From Kitasatospora acidiphila (GTDB lineage Bacteria; Actinomycetota; Actinomycetes; Streptomycetales; Streptomycetaceae), in NCBI RefSeq assembly GCF_006636205.1, contig NZ_VIGB01000003.1, forward strand, positions 7,876,501-7,940,500: 64,000 bases of DNA. The letters run 5' to 3'. Positions 57,914 through 64,000 of this stretch are shown piece by piece. Under the pieces are notes generated by a model. The model searched no databases, was not told the DNA's origin, and worked only from the letters and a program-made list of their open reading frames with translations. The position numbers were made by a program, and so were the translations under genes. The first letter of the stretch is position 1. Each line of letters begins with the position of its first letter.

Positions 57914-60136
57914 ATGCCTGACCCGCTCGACGGGCTCGACGACATCGACTGGACCGCCCTGAACCACGCCTACGGCGATGCCGACGACGTCCCCGAACTG
58001 CTGCGCGGCCTCAGGTCGCCGGATCCGGCCGAGCGTGAGGGCGCGCTGGACGCGCTCTACGGCGGCGTGCACCACCAAGGCGACCTGTACGACTCGACGC
58101 TGGCCTGCCTGCCGTTCCTGTGCGCACTCGCCGCCGACCCGGCCGTCGAGGACCGGGACGCCCTGCTCGGGCTGCTGGACAGCATCGGTGAGAGCGCCGA
58201 CCAGGCCAGGGAGTGCGCAGGCGATGACATACCCGACCCGCAGGCAGTGGTCGACCAGGCCAAGGACGAGGACGAGTGGTACGAGGAGGTCAGCTGGGCA
58301 TACGGGCTGCTGGCGCATGCGGCGCTTCGCGACTTGCTGCCGGCGCTGGTGCCACTGCTGGCCGATCCCGATCCGGGCGTACGCGCCGCAGCTGCCGGGC
58401 TGCTGGCGCGCCGTCACTCCCGACCCGACGCCGTGCTGGAGCTGCTGATCGAGCAGGCAGGCCGGGAGGACGACGGCGCCGCCCGGCACGCCCACGCCGG
58501 CTCGCTCGGCACCCTCGTCGGGCGGCTGCACGACGATCCGCCACAGAGGCTGCGGGCCGTCCGCGCCCTCGCCCGACTCGCCGAGCCGGGCGGGGATCCG
58601 GGCACCGAGCTCACCGCACTCGCCGCCCTCGCCCGCCACGCGCCGGACCAGCTGCCCGACGGCACCGCCGAACAGGCCGCGGCTGCCCTGGACCGCTCCC
58701 GCGAGCAGCCCCCCGCACCCGCCACCGACCCCCGACCGGACACCGACACCCTGCTGTCGCACCTGCGCAACCTGCGCGCCACGACCTTCGCCGAGGACGC
58801 CGACGAGCGGGTGGCCGATGCCCTGGGCGCACTCCATCAGGCCCTCGGCGACCGGGTGACGATCCGTCACCAGCTGGTCCTGCACACGCTGCGCCACGGT
58901 GACCCGCAGAGCCCGCTGGAGGCGGTGGACCGGGCGGGCGACCTGCACAGCGGCTGGCGGGTACCGGACTCGGCGGCCGCCGAGACGGCCGAGGCGCTGG
59001 GCCGGCTGCTGCGCGATCCCGACGAGGAACTCGCCACCGCCGCCGCCAGGGAACTGCGGCTCGGCCGACTGCCGCTCTCTCCAGAACTGCTGGACACGGC
59101 CGCGGCCATCGCCGAGGACGGGCGGTTCCACACCGGCTGGGGCTGGGAGCGCAACCTGGCCGGCCAGTGCATCCAGCTGCTGGCCGCCGCCGGTGACGAA
59201 CGCGGCGTCAGCACCCTGGCACCGCTGCTGCCCGGGCGCATCGCCCCCGAGGACCTGCCCCACTGGTGCGAGCAACTGCGCCCGCACGTCAATGGCGACC
59301 TGTTCGGGATGCTGTACGTCCGGATGCGACAGATCGCCAAGAGCTGCGACAAGAAGGACGAGGACGGAAAGCTCAACCACACCGCGCTGCGTGAACTCGG
59401 CCGCCTGCTGGCCGCCATGGCAGCCACCCGGCGACCCGAGGCACCCAAGATCATCGGCCCGATGCTGACCGCCGCGCTCACCCTCACCCAGGACACCACC
59501 CGCGAGTTGCACGACGGCCCGGCCACGGCCCTGTCCCTTTCGGACGGTCTCGGCCCCGACGCCGAGGACGCCCTGCCGGTGCTGCGCCAACTGCTCGGCG
59601 ACCCCGCGCAGAAGACCAGGGTGGCCGCCGCCCGCGCGCTGTGGCACGCCGGGCAGGACCCGGCCGAGTTCCTGCCCGCCCTCGGTGAGGTGATCGCGGA
59701 TGCCGACAACTGGTACGCCAGGGTCTGCGCCCTCGAACTGGCCGCCGTGATGGGCCCGGCAGCGGCCCCGCTCGCCGAGCAGATCCGCGAGGACCTCGCT
59801 GCCGAACGGGACGGCACGGACCACGACCCGACCCTCGCCCGACTGCTCATCGCAGCCCGGGCGATCGCACCGGACGCCGAGCCCCACGACGAGCTGATGC
59901 GCGCCCTCTGGACTCGCCGCCGCGACATCCGACCGCTCATCGCCGCAGCCCTGGTGCGCGAGCGGGCCACCCGCGGCCTCCCGGACGGGTTCCCCGAGCT
60001 GCTCCGCGCGGAACTCGCGGACCCCCGTCGAGTCGACAACAACAGCAAGTACTACGGCCGGATGCGGTACAACACCGCCACCGACGACGCCTTCCGAGCC
60101 GACTGCCGGGCCTTGCTCGCCGAGCAGCCGGCCTGA
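57914..60136 (+). CDS. HEAT-repeat scaffold protein, 740 aa
   Basis: A 740-residue soluble protein made of repeated helix pairs ('LLPALVPLLADPDPGVRAAAAGLLARR', 'ALPVLRQLLGDPAQKTRVAAARALWHAG', 'FLPALGEVIADADNWYARVCALELAAVMG'), the HEAT/PBS-lyase-like repeat. No enzymatic motif is seen. An insertion around 250-280 is Pro/Asp-rich. ATG 57914 follows GGGGGAC. Likely a protein-protein interaction scaffold; partner unknown. Confidence 0.82.
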   Translation: MPDPLDGLDDIDWTALNHAYGDADDVPELLRGLRSPDPAEREGALDALYGGVHHQGDLYDSTLACLPFLCALAADPAVEDRDALLGLLDSIGESADQARECAGDDIPDPQAVVDQAKDEDEWYEEVSWAYGLLAHAALRDLLPALVPLLADPDPGVRAAAAGLLARRHSRPDAVLELLIEQAGREDDGAARHAHAGSLGTLVGRLHDDPPQRLRAVRALARLAEPGGDPGTELTALAALARHAPDQLPDGTAEQAAAALDRSREQPPAPATDPRPDTDTLLSHLRNLRATTFAEDADERVADALGALHQALGDRVTIRHQLVLHTLRHGDPQSPLEAVDRAGDLHSGWRVPDSAAAETAEALGRLLRDPDEELATAAARELRLGRLPLSPELLDTAAAIAEDGRFHTGWGWERNLAGQCIQLLAAAGDERGVSTLAPLLPGRIAPEDLPHWCEQLRPHVNGDLFGMLYVRMRQIAKSCDKKDEDGKLNHTALRELGRLLAAMAATRRPEAPKIIGPMLTAALTLTQDTTRELHDGPATALSLSDGLGPDAEDALPVLRQLLGDPAQKTRVAAARALWHAGQDPAEFLPALGEVIADADNWYARVCALELAAVMGPAAAPLAEQIREDLAAERDGTDHDPTLARLLIAARAIAPDAEPHDELMRALWTRRRDIRPLIAAALVRERATRGLPDGFPELLRAELADPRRVDNNSKYYGRMRYNTATDDAFRADCRALLAEQPA

Positions 60137-60211
60137 CACCAGGAGCAGACCCGGCTCGAACCCGACAGGTGACCGGCTCCGCAGGAGCTCGCGAGCGCAG
60201 GGTGCCGCGGC

Positions 60212-61222
60212 CTACTGCCGTCGGTCGCCCTTGGGCGTGGCCCGCCCGAGGGGTTCGCGGCGGGCCCCGGGCGCCGGCCGCTCCAGGCCGCGGGTGCTCG
60301 CCGCCGCCGCATAGCCGAGCAGCCCGAGGCCCAGCGCCGTGGGCAGGCCCCACAGCAGGCCGGCCCGCTCCAGCGAGGCCGAGTCCGCCAGCACCGGCCG
60401 CAGCGGCGAGTCACCGCCCGGCATGTAGTACGCGCTGACCAGGGCGCCGGCGGGTGCCGGGCAGGAGCCGGTGGTGCGCAGCGGCTCGGTGTCGCCGCCC
60501 GGCAGGTCCAGGTAGCACTGGCGGTAGTGGGTGCCGTGGCTGCCGATCTCGCCGTCCTCGTAGGCGATGCGCACGGTCCCGTGGGTGCCGAGCGCCATCA
60601 CCGCCACCGTCCCCGTGGACGCGGTCGCGTAACACAGCACCAGGGCGCCCAGGATGTAGGCCACCTTCACCGCGCGCGGCGCGGTGCGCCGGCCGTAGAC
60701 CAGCCGGCGCACCGGCAGGAGCCAGCCGATGATCAGCCCGACTCCGCCGAGCACCATGCCGATGCCCAGGTCCACGAAGCCCAGCAGCGCCTGGACGACG
60801 ACCAGCAGCAGTACCAGCGCCCAGCCCAGCACCGCCCGCCGCGGGGTGCGCGGGCGCAGCGGTTTGCGCTCCCGCTCCTCCAGCGGCTTGCTGTCGCCGA
60901 GCGCCGAGCGGGTCAACCCGTTGTCCGGGTCCAGGCGGTCGAGGCCACGTTGCGCCAACTGGGCGCGCAGCACCGAGCCGGGCCGATGGCTCGCGATCCG
61001 CCATGCCTCGCCCACCCGCGCCACGTCCGCGATGCCGGGCCGTTCGCCCGGGTAGGAGCCGGTGAAGCACAGCAGCACACTGCGGATCTGGGAGACGCCG
61101 TACTTGCTGCGGCTCAGCTGGTAGAGCCGATCGAGGTCGAACCCGACCTCGGCCAACTCCCTGCGCTGCTTCTCCGTCAACCGCGGAAGCCCAGGTGAGT
61201 GCCAGTCCTGTGGAGCGTTCAT
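60212..61222 (-). CDS. Membrane protein of unknown function, 336 aa
   Basis: The first 120 residues are soluble and charged ('LTEKQRRELAEVGFDLDRLYQLSRSKYGVSQIRSVL'). About three hydrophobic helices follow at 130-215, then an extracytoplasmic region with two Cys ('YRQCYLDLPGG', 'TTGSCPAPAG') and a last helix near 295. This looks like a sensor-type architecture. ATG 61222 follows GGGGGAC. Not recognised. The next gene on the same strand is a TPR protein 192 bases upstream. Confidence 0.7.
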   Translation of the reverse strand: MNAPQDWHSPGLPRLTEKQRRELAEVGFDLDRLYQLSRSKYGVSQIRSVLLCFTGSYPGERPGIADVARVGEAWRIASHRPGSVLRAQLAQRGLDRLDPDNGLTRSALGDSKPLEERERKPLRPRTPRRAVLGWALVLLLVVVQALLGFVDLGIGMVLGGVGLIIGWLLPVRRLVYGRRTAPRAVKVAYILGALVLCYATASTGTVAVMALGTHGTVRIAYEDGEIGSHGTHYRQCYLDLPGGDTEPLRTTGSCPAPAGALVSAYYMPGGDSPLRPVLADSASLERAGLLWGLPTALGLGLLGYAAAASTRGLERPAPGARREPLGRATPKGDRRQ

Positions 61223-61414
61223 GGTGTCCCCCGTTCGCCTGTCCGGCGGACCCTACCGCACGGCGCTCACACGGCCGCGCATGAGACAGGCGCAGGTGGA
61301 TCCGCCTCGGTCACGGGCGGAACCGCCTGGTCGGGGGGTGGTATGTCGGCTGGGCGTGCCGGCGGATCAGGCGGACCTACCACCTGATCGCACACTACGG
61401 CTGGGCGCGCTGGA

Positions 61415-62407
61415 CTATGACGCCTCGTCCACCAGCGCCTGCCGCGCGCGGTCCGCCTGCTCGCCGTCGCCGTCCGCGATCGCCTGCAGCAACTCGTCGG
61501 CCTCCGCGAGCCGTCCGAGCTCGCGCAGCGCGAACGCCCGGTGCAGCCGGGCCCGGTCGTCATCCGGCCCCGCCTCCAGCGCCCGGTCGAGCTGGGTGAG
61601 CGCCGCCGCGGCCCGGCCGGCGGACAGGTGCAGCACCGCCAGGTCGACCCGCGACGTCGCGTCGTCGGGCGCCAGCCGCACCAACTCGCCGAACTCGACG
61701 ACGGCCTCATCCGTGCGGCCCAGGGACAGCAGCGCGAGCGCCAGGTGCCGACGCGGACCGGGGTCGTCCGGATCCAGCCGCTTCGCGTTGGCCAGCGCCT
61801 CACCGGCCGACGCCACATCGCCGCGCAGCAGCAGCACCGCGCCGAGCTGTGCCCACGCCGCGCCGAACTGCGGGTCCAGCGTCAGCGCCTGGTGCAGCAG
61901 GCCGGCGGCCTCGCCCAGCCGGCCGGTCGCGGCGACCGCGGTGGCGAGGGCGGTGCGCAGCCGGGGGCCGTCCTCGATCGCCAGGGCGTGCCGCCACGCC
62001 GCCTCCGCCTCGGCGATCCGGCCTTGCAGCATCAGGAGTTGGCCGAGGTTGTCGTAGGCGGTGGGGTCGCCCGGGGCGAGCTCGGTGGCCCGGGACAGTT
62101 CGGCGATGCCGCCCTCCAGGTCGCCGAGCGCGGCGCGGACGTTGCCGAGGTTCAGCCGCGCCGTGGCCCCGTCCTCGATTGCGAGCGAGCGCTCGTAGAG
62201 CTCCACGGCCTCGTCGAAGCGGCCGGACTGAGCCGCGGCGAAGCCGAGGTTGTTCAACGCGGTGGCATTGTCCGGGCTGGCGGCCAGCACGGCGCGGTAG
62301 CCCGCTTCGGCGCCTTCGAGGTCACCCCGGAGATGGTGCAGCACGGCGAGGTCGAGGTCGGGCGGGGTCGAGGGCGTGGCTGACGGTGTGTCGGTCGGCG
62401 CGGTCAT
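61415..62407 (-). CDS. Tetratricopeptide-repeat protein
   Basis: A 330-residue protein made of about eight 34-residue repeats with the TPR consensus ('AEAGYRAVLAASPDNATALNNLGFAAAQSG', 'DPTAYDNLGQLLMLQGRIAEAEAAWRHAL', 'GAAWAQLGAVLLLRGDVASAGEAL'). It is soluble, with no catalytic domain. ATG 62407 follows GGGAGG, 17 bases after the stop of the large upstream gene, so the two are cotranscribed. It probably scaffolds or assists that protein. Confidence 0.88.
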   Translation of the reverse strand: MTAPTDTPSATPSTPPDLDLAVLHHLRGDLEGAEAGYRAVLAASPDNATALNNLGFAAAQSGRFDEAVELYERSLAIEDGATARLNLGNVRAALGDLEGGIAELSRATELAPGDPTAYDNLGQLLMLQGRIAEAEAAWRHALAIEDGPRLRTALATAVAATGRLGEAAGLLHQALTLDPQFGAAWAQLGAVLLLRGDVASAGEALANAKRLDPDDPGPRRHLALALLSLGRTDEAVVEFGELVRLAPDDATSRVDLAVLHLSAGRAAAALTQLDRALEAGPDDDRARLHRAFALRELGRLAEADELLQAIADGDGEQADRARQALVDEAS

Positions 62408-62424
62408 GAGGAGGTCCCTCCCGG

Positions 62425-64000
62425 TCAGACGATCTTGTGGACCAGGTCAGTGAGGATGCTGGTGGGGTCGATGTTCGGGAGCTGGAACTTGACGTCGGAG
62501 GGGGAGAAGCTGAAGGGCTTGCCCTCCTCGTAGTGGATGGGTGCGGTGACGCCGATCTGGAGGCCGGAGCCGTACTGGACCGAGGCCAACTGCCAGTGCT
62601 TCTCGTAGAGGTTGACCGTGTCGAACCAGAGGTCTGCGGTCACCTTGACGTAGCCGTTGATGCCGAAGGTGAAGGTGGGTGAGGCGGTCAGGGATGCTTG
62701 GGCGTCGATGACCAGGCCCTTCTTGGGGGTCCAGTTGACGGTGACGCCGGCCTGGACCAGGGTCTGGAGGCCGAGTTGTCCGGTGATCTGCAGGCCGGCT
62801 TCCGCGCTGACGACCGGGATGCCGGCGCCGATTCCGCCGTTGACGTACAGGCGCAGGCCGGCGTGGGCGGGGATGTCGAGTTGGGCGGTGCCGGTGATCT
62901 GGGTCTGGTCCTCGTGCTCGGGGTTGTACTGCACCTTGAGGCCCAGTTTGTTGAGTTGGCCCGGTCCGACGCCGGCGGAGGCGTCCAGGCCGCCCGAGAC
63001 GTCGGCGAAGATGCCGATGCTCTGGCCCAGGACCGAGACGCCGACGATCGGGATCTTGATGCCGACGTTGAGGATGTTCTTCTGGACCTCGATGGCCTTG
63101 AACAGGTCGATGGAGTCGGGCAGTTTGATCTCGCCCATGAGTTGGACGCTGCCGTCCTTTTGGATCTGCACCCCGGCGGTGCCCTGTAGCCAGGGTGTGA
63201 TCTTGGCGGTCAACGTGCCGCTGCCGTAGGGGTGGAGTGGTCCGCTGGCCTGCGGCGCTCCGCCTGCCTTGGGTGCGCCGGGCTTGGGTGGGCCGGCGTC
63301 GGGGCGGCCGTCGGTGCCGAGGGGTTGGTTGGTGAGGCCGACGGTGAGTGATCCGGCCAGCATGCCCCGGGCGTAGGCGACGGTGCCTTCGATGGTGTAG
63401 ATGCCGTCGTGGTAGGAGGCGTTGAGGGTGGTGTTGATGCCGGGGATCTTGGGTTTGACGGTGCCGGAGGCGGCGACGGACCAGTGGTTGGGGGGTTGCT
63501 TGGTGACGGTGGCGCTGACGCTGCCGCTTTCGATGAAGGCGCTGGGCGCGAAGGCGAGGGTGCCGCCGATGGTGAGGCCGGTCTTGTCGGCGTAGGTGAT
63601 GGCGAGGGAGCCGTTCTGCAGGCCGGGGATGGACAGGTCGGCGCTGCCGTCGATGGCGAACTTGCTGTCGGCATAACTGACGTTGACGTGCGCGCCCTTG
63701 ACGCCGGGGACCTTGCCGGCGGGGATGCCGAGGTTGCCGTTGATGCCCCAGGAGTAGTCGGAGGAGCCGGACTTGCGGTAGGTGAAGCCGAGGGAGGCGG
63801 GCTGGAACAGGGTTTTGTCGAAGTCGAGTTGGCCGTCGAGGGTGAAGGCGCGGTTGGTGTCGACGGAGGCTGAGATGCTGCCGGTGGCGACGGTTCCAAG
63901 AGCCAGGTCCAGTGTGCCCTGGACGCCGAACCCGTCGGTCCCGGCATGGACGGTGATGCCGCCGCTGGTGAGCTTTATCGGTGCGGGGACCGGTAGGTTG
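62425..64000 (-). CDS. C-terminal part of a large repetitive beta-rich protein (cut by the window edge)
   Basis: At least 525 residues with no start inside the window; the frame stays open to position 64000. The sequence alternates short polar and hydrophobic strands in loosely repeated units ('GTLAFAPSAFIESGSVSATVTKQ', 'NTTLNASYHDGIYTIEGTVAYARG', 'GTAQLDIPAHAGLRLYVNGGIGAGIP'). A Pro/Gly/Lys-rich linker around 63250-63330 sits in the middle. It resembles long beta-sheet or barrel-like repeats rather than an enzyme. No known family is recognised. It is immediately upstream of the TPR gene and cotranscribed with it. Confidence 0.65.
   Translation of the reverse strand, partial: NLPVPAPIKLTSGGITVHAGTDGFGVQGTLDLALGTVATGSISASVDTNRAFTLDGQLDFDKTLFQPASLGFTYRKSGSSDYSWGINGNLGIPAGKVPGVKGAHVNVSYADSKFAIDGSADLSIPGLQNGSLAITYADKTGLTIGGTLAFAPSAFIESGSVSATVTKQPPNHWSVAASGTVKPKIPGINTTLNASYHDGIYTIEGTVAYARGMLAGSLTVGLTNQPLGTDGRPDAGPPKPGAPKAGGAPQASGPLHPYGSGTLTAKITPWLQGTAGVQIQKDGSVQLMGEIKLPDSIDLFKAIEVQKNILNVGIKIPIVGVSVLGQSIGIFADVSGGLDASAGVGPGQLNKLGLKVQYNPEHEDQTQITGTAQLDIPAHAGLRLYVNGGIGAGIPVVSAEAGLQITGQLGLQTLVQAGVTVNWTPKKGLVIDAQASLTASPTFTFGINGYVKVTADLWFDTVNLYEKHWQLASVQYGSGLQIGVTAPIHYEEGKPFSFSPSDVKFQLPNIDPTSILTDLVHKIV

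Noticed and set aside
57410..60139. 909-codon minus-strand frame
   Set aside because: Antisense shadow of the HEAT-repeat and PucR genes; low-complexity Gly/Val/Arg composition.

Overview
The window is high-GC DNA (estimated by eye above 70%) with actinobacterial codon use, GTG/TTG starts, Tat-type signal peptides and short stop/start overlaps. The gene content (atropopeptide-type RiPP, isonitrile synthase, four cytochrome P450s, secreted agmatine deiminases, a PucR-type regulator, LysE and UMF1 transporters, an ECF/zinc anti-sigma pair) fits a Streptomyces, Kitasatospora or close relative. It reads as an accessory stretch rather than a core one.

Left part (1-12.7 kb). An RSH-type HD hydrolase and a probably leaderless small gene are followed by a P450/FMN alpha-hydroxy-acid oxidase operon, divergent from a DUF35 zinc-ribbon protein. 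Two identical 13-bp palindromes lie between them. A DMT transporter, whose 3' end is copied in tandem downstream, and a frameshifted secreted sialidase-like gene follow. At 7.1-9.6 kb lies a compact RiPP locus: a 26-residue precursor ending AWYFWY (tryptorubin A is AWYIWY), an intergenic hairpin, a small non-canonical P450 and a canonical P450. Convergent to it is a HAD phosphatase plus two acyl-CoA dehydrogenases. A 1.1-kb IS5-family element has inserted exactly into an operator/promoter upstream of that operon.

Middle (13.9-40 kb). A gamma-carbonic anhydrase is followed by two Tat-type FAD amine-oxidase-like enzymes facing an SHMT/glutamate-cysteine-ligase pair. Next come a secreted modular protein, a LysE exporter, a candidate small RNA with its own promoter and terminator, and a ferric-type ABC permease/ATPase. 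Lipid genes follow (GDPD plus UMF1 transporter; DAG-kinase-like plus PAP2), then a fructosamine-kinase-like gene. A TetR regulator shares its operator sequence with two exported agmatine deiminases. The section closes with an alcohol dehydrogenase, a SLATT protein, a dienelactone-hydrolase-like protein and a superoxide dismutase pseudogene.

Metal/isonitrile island (40.1-53.6 kb). A FecB/FecC/FecE metallophore importer is convergent with an operon MFS exporter -> asparagine synthetase -> P450 -> isonitrile synthase. A copper island is directly adjacent: P1B-1 ATPase, a Met/His membrane peptide, an ECF sigma with its zinc anti-sigma, and a Met-rich membrane protein. Since isonitriles bind copper strongly, I read this as a candidate isonitrile chalkophore system with export, uptake and copper handling side by side; this is inference.

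Right end (53.6-64 kb). A RibD/DHFR-like reductase, secreted proteins, a PucR regulator, HEAT and TPR repeat proteins, a membrane protein, and the C-terminal part of a large repetitive beta-rich protein that runs off the end.

Three genes (sialidase-like, second RiPP P450, first agmatine deiminase) are each repaired by adding one base in a G/C run. Residual homopolymer errors in the assembly are therefore a real possibility.
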